Shown here in pieces: positions 53,774 to 62,374 of a stretch of 64,000 nt of DNA (position 1 is its first letter; every line of letters begins with the position of its first letter). The DNA is from Acrocarpospora pleiomorpha (GTDB lineage: Bacteria; Actinomycetota; Actinomycetes; Streptosporangiales; Streptosporangiaceae), in assembly GCF_009687885.1 (NCBI RefSeq), contig NZ_BLAF01000010.1, forward strand, positions 124,001-188,000, given 5' to 3'. The position numbers and the translations under genes are program-made. The notes under the pieces were generated by a model, which searched no databases, was not told the origin of the DNA, and was given only the letters and a program-made list of their open reading frames with translations.

Positions 53774-56100
53774 TCGGGGCACGGGCGCTGCGCCTGGAGG
53801 ACCCGGTGCTGCTGCGTGGCGCCGGCCGGTTCGCCGGCGACGTCATCCGCCCCGGCGAGCTGCACATGCGGGTGGTCCGCTCGCCCATCGCGCACGGCCG
53901 CATCCGCTCGCTCGACGTCACCCCCGCGCTGCTGCTGGACGGCGTGGTGGCCGCGTGGACCCACGCCGACATCGCCGAGCTGCCCGCCATCGGGTTCCGG
54001 CTGACCCCGCTGCCCGACCTGCTGCCCTACCGGCAGCCGGTGCTGGCCCGGCGGATCGTCCGGTACGTCGGCGAGCCGGTGGCCGTGGTCTTCGCCACCT
54101 CCGCCTACCTGGCCGAGGACGGCGCCGAGCTGGTCCGGCTGGACCTCGACCCGCTGCCCGCGCACCTGGACGCCGACGCCGAACCGGTGGCCTGGGTCGA
54201 CGCCGAGCAGGCCACCTGGGCGGCGGGCCTGGGCCGCGAACTGCCCGCGCAGGACTCCCAGGCCACCGCCTTCACCGTGGAGTACGGCGACGTGGACGCC
54301 GCCTTCGCCGCCCCAGGCCCCGGCTACCGGGTGATCGAGTCGGACGCCCGGATCGGCCGCCACACCGGCGTGCCGATGGAGTGCCGGGGCCTGGCGGCCG
54401 TCTACGACGCGGCCGAGCAGCAGCTGATCGTGGACGGCGCGGCCAAGGTGCCGTTCTGGAACCGGGAGGCGGTCGCCGCCATGTGCGGCCTGCCGCCCCG
54501 CCAGGTGCAGGTCAGGGAGACCCACGTCGGCGGCGGCTTCGGCCCGCGCGGCGAGCTCTACCCCGAGGACGTCCTGGTCACCCTGGCCGCCGTACGGCTG
54601 CGCCGCCCGATCAAGTGGATCGAGGATCGGCAGGAGCACCTGATGGCCACCAACCACTCCCGCGGGCAGCACCACCGCCTGCGGGCCCTGGTCCGGGCGG
54701 ACGGCGTGATCGAGGCGCTGGACGCCGCCTTCGTCCTGGACCAGGGCGCCTACGTGCGCACCCACGGCGCGACGGTGGCCTCGCTGACCGCCTCGATGTT
54801 GCCGGGGCCGTACCGGATCCCGAACTTCCGGGTCCGGGCCCAGGTCCGGCTGACGCACAAGACCCCGGCCGGGACCTACCGCTCGCCGGGCCGCTACGAG
54901 GGCACCTTCGCCCGGGAGCGCCTGGTGGACCGGATCGCCGGTGAGCTTGGGCTGGATCCGGTGGAGGTGCGCGAGCGCAACTTCATCCCGGCCGAGGCGA
55001 TGCCGTACGAGCGGCCGATCCAGGCGATGGGCACCGAGCTGGTGCACGACTCCGGCGACTACGCGTTGCTGCGCGCGAAGGTATGGGAGAAGTTCGACCT
55101 GGACGGTGTGCGGCGCGAGGTCGCGGCCCGGCGGGCGGCCGGGGAGCTGGCCGGGTTCGGGTTCGCGTTCTTCGTGGAGAAGAGCGGCATCGGGCCGTAC
55201 GAGGGGGCCCGGATCTCGGTGGACAGCTCCGGCGCGGTCACCGTGACCTGCGGCGCGTCCTCGGTCGGGCAGGGCGTGGACACCGTGCTGGCCCAGGTCG
55301 CCGCCGAGGTGCTGGGCATCGCGCACGACTCGATCCGGGTGGTCCGGGGGCGTACCGACCAGTTCGAGTACGGCCGGGGCGCGTTCGCCACCCGGCTGGC
55401 CGTGATGGCCGGTTCGGCGGTCTCCAACGCCGCGCAGGCCCTGGCCGACAAGGCCCGCCGGGTGGCCGCGCACACCCTCGGCGTCCCGGAAGAGGACCTC
55501 GGCCTGGCCGGCGGCAAGGTGCTGGTGACCGGCGACCCGGCCCGCGCCCTCACCTTCGGCGAGATCGCCCGCCTGCTGGACCCGTCCGGCGCGGCCGAGC
55601 TGAAGGAGTCGCCGGGCCTGACCGCCGACGGCTGGTTCCACTCCGACCACATGACCTACCCGTACGGCCTGCACGCCGCCGTCGTCCGGATCGACCCCGG
55701 CACCGGCCAGACGCACGTCGAACGGTTCATCGTCGGCTACGACGTCGGCCGCGCGCTCAACCCGACCCTGGTGGAGGGCCAGATCGCAGGCGGCGTCGCG
55801 CAGGGCCTCGGCGGCGCGCTGTACGAGGAGTTCCGGTACGCCGAGGACGGCACCCCGCTCTGCACGACGTTCATGGACTACCTGATCCCCACCGCCCTGG
55901 AGATCCCCCCGATCGAGACCCTGATCACCGAGGACGCGCCCAGCCCGATCAACCCGCTGGGGGTGAAGGGCGCGGGGGAGGGCGGCACCACGGCGGTCGC
56001 CGCGGCGGTGGCCGCCGCCGTGGACGACGCGCTCGGCCGGCCGAACGCGATCACCTCGGTGCCCATCCACCCCGCTCAGATTCGCGGCCTGCTGGCCTGA
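53770..56100 (+). CDS. Molybdenum hydroxylase molybdopterin-binding (large) subunit 2
   Basis: 776 residues, GTG start overlapping the small subunit stop. Begins IGARALRLEDPVLLRGAGRF. It has HVGGGFGPRGELYPEDVLVT, the variant KTPAGTYRSPGRYE where many relatives have a YRGAGRPE loop, and the catalytic glutamate loop GVKGAGEGGTTAVAAAVAAA. It is clearly diverged from large subunit 1, so not a recent duplicate. It may hydroxylate a second position or the product of the first enzyme. Confidence 0.94.
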   Translation: MIGARALRLEDPVLLRGAGRFAGDVIRPGELHMRVVRSPIAHGRIRSLDVTPALLLDGVVAAWTHADIAELPAIGFRLTPLPDLLPYRQPVLARRIVRYVGEPVAVVFATSAYLAEDGAELVRLDLDPLPAHLDADAEPVAWVDAEQATWAAGLGRELPAQDSQATAFTVEYGDVDAAFAAPGPGYRVIESDARIGRHTGVPMECRGLAAVYDAAEQQLIVDGAAKVPFWNREAVAAMCGLPPRQVQVRETHVGGGFGPRGELYPEDVLVTLAAVRLRRPIKWIEDRQEHLMATNHSRGQHHRLRALVRADGVIEALDAAFVLDQGAYVRTHGATVASLTASMLPGPYRIPNFRVRAQVRLTHKTPAGTYRSPGRYEGTFARERLVDRIAGELGLDPVEVRERNFIPAEAMPYERPIQAMGTELVHDSGDYALLRAKVWEKFDLDGVRREVAARRAAGELAGFGFAFFVEKSGIGPYEGARISVDSSGAVTVTCGASSVGQGVDTVLAQVAAEVLGIAHDSIRVVRGRTDQFEYGRGAFATRLAVMAGSAVSNAAQALADKARRVAAHTLGVPEEDLGLAGGKVLVTGDPARALTFGEIARLLDPSGAAELKESPGLTADGWFHSDHMTYPYGLHAAVVRIDPGTGQTHVERFIVGYDVGRALNPTLVEGQIAGGVAQGLGGALYEEFRYAEDGTPLCTTFMDYLIPTALEIPPIETLITEDAPSPINPLGVKGAGEGGTTAVAAAVAAAVDDALGRPNAITSVPIHPAQIRGLLA

Positions 56101-56189
56101 TGCCCGCTGACCTGGGCCGGTGGCCGTACCAGCCCTACCGACTTCACTCCACTCGAATATCTATCACTCACATTGAACGGAGCACCATC

Positions 56190-57023
56190 ATGCGGATCGT
56201 CGACCTGACCCACCCCTGGGGCATCCACACTCCCGGCTGGGTCGGTTACCCGGGCGGCAAGATGTACTACACCCAGAACCTGCAGACCAACCAGATCGTC
56301 TCGCAGCGGATCGAAAGTTCGCTGCACAGCGGCACCCACCTGGACGGCCCGATGCACGGCACCGACGGCGGCCTGGACATGGCCTCGCTGCCGCTGACCA
56401 AGCTGATCCACCCGGGGGTGATCGTGGACGTCTCCGACGTGGTGTCCGACTGGGACCTCATCGAGCCTGAGCACATCACCGCCAAGGTGGAGGTCCGCAA
56501 GGGCGACATCCTGATCATCCACACCGGGTTCATCGACTACTACCAGGGCCGGGAGAAGCAGGACCTGGTCCGCTACTTCACCATGCACCCGGGCGGCAGC
56601 CTGCGGCTGGCCAAGTGGATGGCCGAGATGGAGATCGCCTGGTGGGGCATCGACGCCGGATCCGGCGACCACCCGATGAACACCACCATCCGCAACATGC
56701 GCCCCGACCTGCTGAAGAAGTTCGAGGAGCACGTGGGCATGGGCTACAAGGAGTTCCTCGGCGAGTACACCTACACTCACCACATGTCCGGCCGGGAGAT
56801 CACCTCTGACATCTTCCCCATGCACCACCTGGCCTTCCAGGACGGCTGCATCCACGCCGAGAACGTCGGCGGCGACCTGAAGACCGTGCTCAACCAGCGC
56901 GCGATCATCGGGGCCTTCCCGTGGAAGATCGAGGGCGGCGAGGCCTGCCCGTGCCGGATCATGGCCTTCTTCGACTGCGGCGCCGACGAGGTCATCGACG
57001 GCCTGGCCGGCTGGAAGGGCTGA
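56190..57023 (+). CDS. Cyclase-family metal-dependent hydrolase (kynurenine formamidase-like)
   Basis: 277 residues, ATG with GAACGGAG 7 bp upstream. The family signature is HSGTHLDGPMH near residues 47-57 (HxGTHxDxPxH), with a further metal-site region around HHLAFQDGCIHAENVGG. Members include kynurenine formamidase, isatin hydrolase and creatininase-like cyclases that open or hydrolyse amide rings with zinc or manganese. An 89-bp gap with an AT-rich patch precedes it, so a second promoter is possible. Confidence 0.92.
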   Translation: MRIVDLTHPWGIHTPGWVGYPGGKMYYTQNLQTNQIVSQRIESSLHSGTHLDGPMHGTDGGLDMASLPLTKLIHPGVIVDVSDVVSDWDLIEPEHITAKVEVRKGDILIIHTGFIDYYQGREKQDLVRYFTMHPGGSLRLAKWMAEMEIAWWGIDAGSGDHPMNTTIRNMRPDLLKKFEEHVGMGYKEFLGEYTYTHHMSGREITSDIFPMHHLAFQDGCIHAENVGGDLKTVLNQRAIIGAFPWKIEGGEACPCRIMAFFDCGADEVIDGLAGWKG

Positions 57024-57028
57024 CCGCC

Positions 57029-57658
57029 ATGCTGCTCAAGAACGAGTTCGAACTGGACGCCGACCTGGACCGGGCCTGGGCGCTCCTGACCGACCTGGAA
57101 CGCATCGCGCCCTGCATGCCGGGGGCGCGGCTGGACGGCCGGGACGGCGACACCTACCTGGGCAGCGTCCGGGTGAAGGTCGGGCCGATCGGCGCGCACT
57201 TCACCGGAACCGCCAGGTTCGACCAGCGGGACGACGCGGCCCGGGTCGCGGTGATCGCCGCCAGCGGCAAGGACCCCAAGGGACAGGCCACGGCCGCCGC
57301 CCGGATCCACGCCCGGCTGGAGCCGGTCGGCCCGGCCAGGACCCGGGTGCTGATCGACACCGACCTGGACATCTCCGGCCGGATGGCCCAGTTCGGCCGG
57401 GGCGCCATCGCCGACGTCAGCAACCGCCTGATCGGCCAGTTCGTCAGCAACCTGAGCACCCAGCTGGTGCCCGCCGACACCCCCCAGCAGGCGGCAGCCC
57501 CACTGCCGCCGCCGTCGCGGGAACCGGAGCCGGAGCCGGCCGGCCTCAACGCGGTCGACCTGATCCTCCCCGTGCTCCGGGACCGGTACGGCAAGGCGGC
57601 GGTCGGCGTCCTGCTGGGCTTCCTGCTCGGCTGGCTCGTCTTCGGCCGCCGGCGATGA
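57029..57658 (+). CDS. CoxG-type SRPBCC protein with C-terminal membrane anchor
   Basis: 209 residues. The SRPBCC domain (FELDADLDRAWALLTDLERI, CMPGARLDG) is the CoxG type. After a proline/glutamate-rich linker the protein ends in one hydrophobic helix and RRR (VGVLLGFLLGWLVFGRRR). In Oligotropha CoxG anchors the molybdenum enzyme to the membrane. That role fits here and would place the hydroxylase at the respiratory chain. Begins 5 bp after the cyclase stop. Confidence 0.92.
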   Translation: MLLKNEFELDADLDRAWALLTDLERIAPCMPGARLDGRDGDTYLGSVRVKVGPIGAHFTGTARFDQRDDAARVAVIAASGKDPKGQATAAARIHARLEPVGPARTRVLIDTDLDISGRMAQFGRGAIADVSNRLIGQFVSNLSTQLVPADTPQQAAAPLPPPSREPEPEPAGLNAVDLILPVLRDRYGKAAVGVLLGFLLGWLVFGRRR

Positions 57659-58230
57659 CCGAGCGCCTGCCCCGGCTCACCCCCGCCGACCTGGACGAGG
57701 CCCAGCACGCGGTCTACCAGGCCATCGCCGGGGGAGACCGCGCCAAGGGCGTGCAACACTTCCCGCTCACCGCGGACGACGGCTCCCTGCACGGGCCGTT
57801 CGGGATCATGTTGCACGCCCCGGGCGTCGGCCTGGCGTTGCAGGCGCTCGGCGCGGCCGTCCGCTTCGGCACCGACCTGACTCCCCGGATCCGGGAGATC
57901 GCCATCCTGCAGACGGCGCACGCCACCGGGAGCACCTTCGAGTGGTGGGCCCACGAGCGCGTCGGCCGGGCGGTCGGGCTCACCGCCCCCGAACTGACCG
58001 CGCTCTCCCTCGGGTCCTTCCACTCCGCCGACCCGGCCGAGGACGCCGCCGCCACTTTCGTCGCGACCCTGCTCACCTCGGCCACGGTCACCGACGCGGA
58101 GTTCGCGGCCGCCTCAGCCGCGCTCACCGACCGCCAGCTGATCGACCTGACCGTACTCGTCGGCTACTACCGAACGCTGGCCCAGCTACTGACGGTCTTC
58201 GCGGTGGGCGCACCCACCGAACCTGGCTAG
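57655..58230 (+). CDS. Carboxymuconolactone decarboxylase (CMD/AhpD-like) family protein
   Basis: 191 residues, ATG overlapping the previous stop. Core family region: RIREIAILQTAHATGSTFEWW and ALSLGSFHSADPAEDAAATF. The AhpD CxxC is absent (HATGSTFEWW in its place), so peroxidase coupling is unlikely. Such CMD proteins often end catabolic operons for aromatic rings. The last three sense codons and the stop lie inside the dispersed repeat that starts at 58220. Confidence 0.9.
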   Translation: MTERLPRLTPADLDEAQHAVYQAIAGGDRAKGVQHFPLTADDGSLHGPFGIMLHAPGVGLALQALGAAVRFGTDLTPRIREIAILQTAHATGSTFEWWAHERVGRAVGLTAPELTALSLGSFHSADPAEDAAATFVATLLTSATVTDAEFAAASAALTDRQLIDLTVLVGYYRTLAQLLTVFAVGAPTEPG

Positions 58231-58338
58231 TATTGATCTACTTTGTAAAGGCGCGAACTCTCAGAAAAAATCCATCCGCAAAAATCCATCCGCCCCCCCA
58301 AAACCCCGCAACGACAAGGCCCTCGCTCCAGCTTTCCC
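58220..58338 (+). repeat. Dispersed repeat, copy 3 (long form), overlapping a stop codon
   Basis: Begins AACCTGGCTAGTA and contains the 18-bp core at 58233-58250. An A-rich part follows with a perfect 14-bp tandem duplication AAAAATCCATCCGC (58266-58279 and 58280-58293), ending CCCTCGCTCCAGCTTTCC. Order and both ends match the copy at 40579-40691. It fills the gap between convergent genes and provides the TAG of the CMD gene. Confidence 0.8.
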
Positions 58339-58382
58339 GCCCGCTGTCATCCCCCCGAAGCCGGACAAGCCCGTGCGGGACG

Positions 58383-59372
58383 TCACGCCTTGATCAGCTC
58401 CTCGCTTAGCTCCCAGAGCCGCTGGGCGGACTGCGGGTCGATGGCGTGTGGCGCGATGTCGGATCGGATGTCCTGCTCGGTGCCGAAGGTGACGGGCTTC
58501 GAGTCGTCGTCCAGCGGTGAGATGTCGTTGTCCTTGAGGTAGACACCGCCGATCCCGGCGAGCAGGGGACTGGTCGCCGCGAACACGATGGTGCCGGCCC
58601 CCTGCTGCGGGGTCTTCCTCCCGCGGCTGGGGTCGATGATCGCCCGGCCGGACTCGTCGATCAGGCCCATGGCCCGCAGCTGGTCCTCGCCCGCCGAGCT
58701 GTTCAAGTTCGTGCCGACGACGACGCCTGGGTGTACGGCGTAGCCGCGGATCTCGTCCTCCGCCCAGCGGCGGTCCAGCTCGACGGCGAACAGCACGTTG
58801 GCGGTCTTGGACTGGGCGTAGGCGAGGTGGCCGTCATAGCCGGTGGTGAAGTGCGGGTCGTCCCAGCGGATGTCGGACATTCGCTGGGCGCCGGATGACA
58901 CGTTGACGACTCGGGCGCCGTGGGCGGCGCGCAGTGCGGGCAGCAGGCCCAGGGCCAGCTGGAAGTGGCCGAGATGGTTGGTCGCGAACTGCGACTCGTA
59001 GCCGCGCGCGTCTCGTACCAGTCCGTCCGGAGCCGGGAGGCCGGCGTTGTTGATCAGGACGTGGAGCGGACGGCCGGAATCGAGGTAGCGGGCCGCGAAG
59101 GCGTCGATCGACATCGGGTCGAGCAGGTCCAGCCGGCTGGTCTCGACCCGCTCGATCCCGGCCAGCGCGACCGCGGCACGGTCCGGGTCGCGCGAGCCCA
59201 CGGTGACGGAGGCGCCGGCGTCGCTGAGCGCTCGGGTGGTCTCCAGGCCGAGCCCGGAGTGGCCGCCGGTGACGATGACGTTCGTGCCGGTCAGGTCGAT
59301 GCCCGCGAGGACGTCGGCGGCCGTCGACGCGGCGGTGAATCCTGTCCCGATGGGGTGCTGCTTGTGAGTCAT
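58383..59372 (-). CDS. Short-chain dehydrogenase/reductase
   Basis: 329 residues. NAD(P) loop VTGGHSGLGLETT, NNAG motif INNAGLPAPDG, catalytic serine in NVSSGAQRM and YxxxK in YAQSKTANVLF. It resembles the retinol dehydrogenase/WW-domain oxidoreductase-like group. It follows the aldo/keto reductase gene by 34 bp on the same strand and shares its promoter, which faces a TetR gene. Confidence 0.92.
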   Translation of the reverse strand: MTHKQHPIGTGFTAASTAADVLAGIDLTGTNVIVTGGHSGLGLETTRALSDAGASVTVGSRDPDRAAVALAGIERVETSRLDLLDPMSIDAFAARYLDSGRPLHVLINNAGLPAPDGLVRDARGYESQFATNHLGHFQLALGLLPALRAAHGARVVNVSSGAQRMSDIRWDDPHFTTGYDGHLAYAQSKTANVLFAVELDRRWAEDEIRGYAVHPGVVVGTNLNSSAGEDQLRAMGLIDESGRAIIDPSRGRKTPQQGAGTIVFAATSPLLAGIGGVYLKDNDISPLDDDSKPVTFGTEQDIRSDIAPHAIDPQSAQRLWELSEELIKA

Positions 59373-59406
59373 GAGACCGGTCCTTTTCGTGGGGGAGCGA
59401 TGACGG

Positions 59407-60459
59407 TCAGGCGGCGGCGCGTTCGTCGACGGGGCGGCGGCGCAGGCGAGCGTGCTCGATGGCGGGTGGGTTGTAGGCCATGTCGAGGGCGCCGATGTCG
59501 GTGCCGGGTGGCGCGATCTCGTCGATCCGGTCGAGGATCTCGTCGGTGAGCGTGACGTCGAGGCCGGCGAGGAGGTCGTCGAGGTGGTCCATGGTGCGCG
59601 GTCCGATGATCGCTGACGTGACGCCGGGGTGGGCGATCGCGAAGGCCGTGGCCAGGTGGGTCAGCGGGATTCCGGCGTCCTGGGCGAGCGGGATGAGCTG
59701 CTCGACGGCGTCCAGGCGGCGTTCGTCGCGCAGGTGCTGGAAGCCGAACTGGGACCGGTGTGTGGCGTTCTGCTGGTTCTTGCGGTAGCGGCCGGTGAGC
59801 AGGCCGCCGGCGAGGGGGCTCCAAACCAGGGTGCCCATGCCGTACTGCTGGGCTACGGGGAGGACCTCGCGCTCGATGCCGCGGTTGAGGATCGAGTACG
59901 GCGGCTGCTCGGTGTGCAGCCGGGTCAGGCCGCGCCGCTCGGCGACCCAGTGGGAGTGGACGATGTCCGAGGCGGGCAGGGAGGAGGTGCCGATGGCCCG
60001 GACCTTGCCGGCGCGCACCAGGTCGGTGAGGGCCGAGAGGGTTTCCTCGATGTCGGTGTCGGGGTCGGGCCGGTGGATCTGGTACAGGTCGACGTAGTCG
60101 GTGTCCAGGCGGCGCAGTGAGTCGTCCAGGGCGCGGATCAGCCAGCGGCGTGAGGCGCCCGACTGGTTGGGGACGGGCGGGGTGGCGCCGCTGGGGTCGT
60201 AGTTCACGGGGAATCGGGCCTTGGTGGCGAGCACGACGTCGTCGCGGCGCCCCTTGAGGGCCTTGCCGACGATCTCTTCGGATTCGCCGTGGGAGTACAT
60301 GTCGGCGGTGTCGATGAAGTTGATCCCCGCGTCCAGAGCTCTGTGGATGATCTTGATCGAGTCGTCGTGGTCGGGGTTGCCGGCGGCTCCGAACATCATG
60401 GCGCCGAGCGCGTAGGGGCTGACCTTGATGCCGGTCCTGCCGAGGGTGCGGTACTGCAT
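59407..60459 (-). CDS. Aldo/keto reductase
   Basis: 350 residues. Starts MQYRTLGRTGIKVSPYALGA. Catalytic tetrad is visible: D in FIDTADMY, Y in that motif, K in VVLATKARF, and H in LYQIHRPDPD. NADPH-binding end IIGPRTMDHLDDLL. First gene of an AKR-SDR pair whose promoter region holds a strong TetR-type operator. Confidence 0.94.
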   Translation of the reverse strand: MQYRTLGRTGIKVSPYALGAMMFGAAGNPDHDDSIKIIHRALDAGINFIDTADMYSHGESEEIVGKALKGRRDDVVLATKARFPVNYDPSGATPPVPNQSGASRRWLIRALDDSLRRLDTDYVDLYQIHRPDPDTDIEETLSALTDLVRAGKVRAIGTSSLPASDIVHSHWVAERRGLTRLHTEQPPYSILNRGIEREVLPVAQQYGMGTLVWSPLAGGLLTGRYRKNQQNATHRSQFGFQHLRDERRLDAVEQLIPLAQDAGIPLTHLATAFAIAHPGVTSAIIGPRTMDHLDDLLAGLDVTLTDEILDRIDEIAPPGTDIGALDMAYNPPAIEHARLRRRPVDERAAA

Positions 60460-60519
60460 GCCGTTTCTCCTGAGGTTGCGGTCCGTTCAGATGTCGTATC
60501 CTGGACCGAAGTGGAACGT

Positions 60520-60550
60520 CTTTCCGGAACTATACGGAAAGGCTTTCCGG
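60520..60550. promoter_or_regulatory. TetR-type operator between aldo/keto reductase and TetR genes
   Basis: CTTTCCG at 60520-60526 and CGGAAAG at 60535-60541 form a 7-bp inverted repeat around GAACTATA, and a third half-site CTTTCCGG follows at 60543-60550. TATACG between the arms may be the -10 of the regulator gene, so binding would shut the promoter. Confidence 0.75.
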
Positions 60551-60571
60551 TTAAGCAAGCGAAGGAGTGGC

Positions 60572-61219
60572 GTGACGGAGAACACAGCGCCGACCGGAGT
60601 CGACTCGACCGGCTCGGCGGGACGCGGCGCACCCGAACGCGCGCCGCGCCGGCTGCGCGCCGACGCGCAACGCAACATCGACTCCCTGCTCGAGGCGGCG
60701 AAGGCCGTCTTCGCCACGTCAGGCGTGGACGCCCCCGCGAAGGAGATCGCCGATCTGGCCGGCGTCGGAGTCGGCACGCTGTACCGGCACTTCCCGCAGC
60801 GCTCAGACCTGGTCAAGGCCGTCTTCCAGCGCGAGGTTGACGCCTGCGCCGACGCAGCCCCGGCCCTTTCCGCGGCGCACGATCCAGGAGTGGCACTCGC
60901 GAAGTGGCTCCTCCGCTACACCGAGTTCGTCGCAACCAAACGGGGCCTCGCCACCGCCCTGCACTCGGGCGATCCGGCGTTCGACGCCCTGCCCGGCTAC
61001 TTCATGGGACGACTCGGACCCACCCTCGGGTCACTGCTCGAAGCCGCGACAGCGAGCGGCGAGATTCGTACCGACATCAGCCCCCAGGACCTCCTGTACG
61101 CCGTCGCCAATCTGTGCATGCCGGTGGCGGAGGAGGGAGTCGCGTACAGCCAGCGCATGGTCGCGCTCCTCATCGACGGACTACGCTACGGCGCCGATCC
61201 GAGCCCGCCTCGCTCCTGA
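60572..61219 (+). CDS. TetR-family transcriptional regulator
   Basis: 215 residues from GTG 60572, with GAAGGAG 5 bp upstream. The helix-turn-helix is PAKEIADLAGVGVGTLYRHF near residues 53-72; the C-terminal half is a ligand-binding domain of the type found in AcrR/YbiH-like regulators of the SACE_7040 style. It is divergent from the AKR-SDR pair and the palindrome lies in between, so it most likely represses both. Confidence 0.92.
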   Translation: MTENTAPTGVDSTGSAGRGAPERAPRRLRADAQRNIDSLLEAAKAVFATSGVDAPAKEIADLAGVGVGTLYRHFPQRSDLVKAVFQREVDACADAAPALSAAHDPGVALAKWLLRYTEFVATKRGLATALHSGDPAFDALPGYFMGRLGPTLGSLLEAATASGEIRTDISPQDLLYAVANLCMPVAEEGVAYSQRMVALLIDGLRYGADPSPPRS

Positions 61220-61250
61220 ACGCCCAGGACGATAGATCTTCCAGCCAGAC

Positions 61251-62246
61251 TCAGTTGCCCACGCCGAGGTGGGACATGAACGCGGACGGGTATCGGTCGC
61301 CGCGGGCCCCGCCCGGCGGCACCGCCTTCTCGATTTCGGCGAGGTCGTCCGCGGTGAGGCTCAGTCCCATGGCCGGCAGCGCCTCGGCCAGCCGGTCGCG
61401 GGTGCGGGCGCCGATCAGCGGCACGATGTCCTCGCCCTGTGCGGCCACCCAGGCGATGGCCAACTGGGCGACGGTGCAGCCCTTCGCCTCGGCGACCCGG
61501 CGCAGCGCCTCCACGAGGGCGAGGTTGTGTTCCACGTTCCCGCTGGAGAACCGCGGGCTGAAGCCGCGGCTGTCGCCGGGGCCGGCGGTGTGGCCGGCCG
61601 TCCAGTGCCCGGAGATGAGGCCGCGACTGAGGACGCCGTAGGCGGTCAGGCCGATGCCGAGCTCTCGCAGCGTGGGCAGAACGTCCGCCTCCACCGCGCG
61701 GGAGATCAGCGAGTACTCGATCTGCAGGTCGGCGATCGGGTGTACGGCGTGCGCCCGGCGGATCGTCGCCGCGTCGACCTCCGAGAGGCCGATGTGCCGC
61801 ACGTATCCGGCGTCGATCATCTCCTTGATCGCGCCCACCGTCTCCTCGATCGGCACCGCCGGGTCCAGCCGGGCGGGACGGTAGATGTCGATGTGGTCGG
61901 TGCCCAGCCGGGTCAGCGAGTAGGCCAGGAAGTTCTTCACCGCCTCGGGACGGCAGTCATGCCCGCCGAAATCGGGTCCCGGCCCCCGCAGCATGCCGAA
62001 CTTGACGCTCAGCTGGTAGCTGTCGCGATCCCGGCCGCGCAGCGCCTCGGCGAGCAGCAACTCGTTGTGGCCCATGGCGTAGAAGTCGCCGGTGTCGATC
62101 AGCGTGACGCCGCGCTCCAACGCGGCGTGCACGGTGGCGATGCTCTCCGCGCGGTCGGCCACGCCGTAAGCGCCTGACATGCCCATCGCACCCAGGCCCA
62201 GCGCGGAAACAGCCGGTCCGGTGCGGCCCAGGGTTCGTCTCTGCAT
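61251..62246 (-). CDS. Aldo/keto reductase, variant lacking the catalytic histidine
   Basis: 331 residues from ATG 62246 (MQRRTLGRTGPAVSALGLGA), with GGGAG upstream. Catalytic Y lies in LIDTGDFYAMG and K in YQLSVKFGML. The position of the usual YxxH is IDIYRPARLDP, so the histidine is replaced by alanine, a variant also known in other AKR members. End motif LIGARTRDRLAEAL binds NADPH. Divergent from the MmyB-type regulator. Confidence 0.93.
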   Translation of the reverse strand: MQRRTLGRTGPAVSALGLGAMGMSGAYGVADRAESIATVHAALERGVTLIDTGDFYAMGHNELLLAEALRGRDRDSYQLSVKFGMLRGPGPDFGGHDCRPEAVKNFLAYSLTRLGTDHIDIYRPARLDPAVPIEETVGAIKEMIDAGYVRHIGLSEVDAATIRRAHAVHPIADLQIEYSLISRAVEADVLPTLRELGIGLTAYGVLSRGLISGHWTAGHTAGPGDSRGFSPRFSSGNVEHNLALVEALRRVAEAKGCTVAQLAIAWVAAQGEDIVPLIGARTRDRLAEALPAMGLSLTADDLAEIEKAVPPGGARGDRYPSAFMSHLGVGN

Positions 62247-62374
62247 CACGTTCTCCCTCGCTCTCGATGTTGTCCCCAACCATGCGCCCGGGCCGGGACG
62301 GGCGGGAGCGGAGCGTTCATCATGGGAGAGCCGCTCCCTGGCTCGGCTCGCCGGCCGCGAGGCAGGATGAAGCC

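Noticed and set aside
50823..56070. Minus-strand open frames of about 790-800 codons opposite both molybdenum-hydroxylase large subunits
   Set aside because: Shadows again; the plus-strand frames carry intact cofactor motifs and 4-bp gene overlaps.
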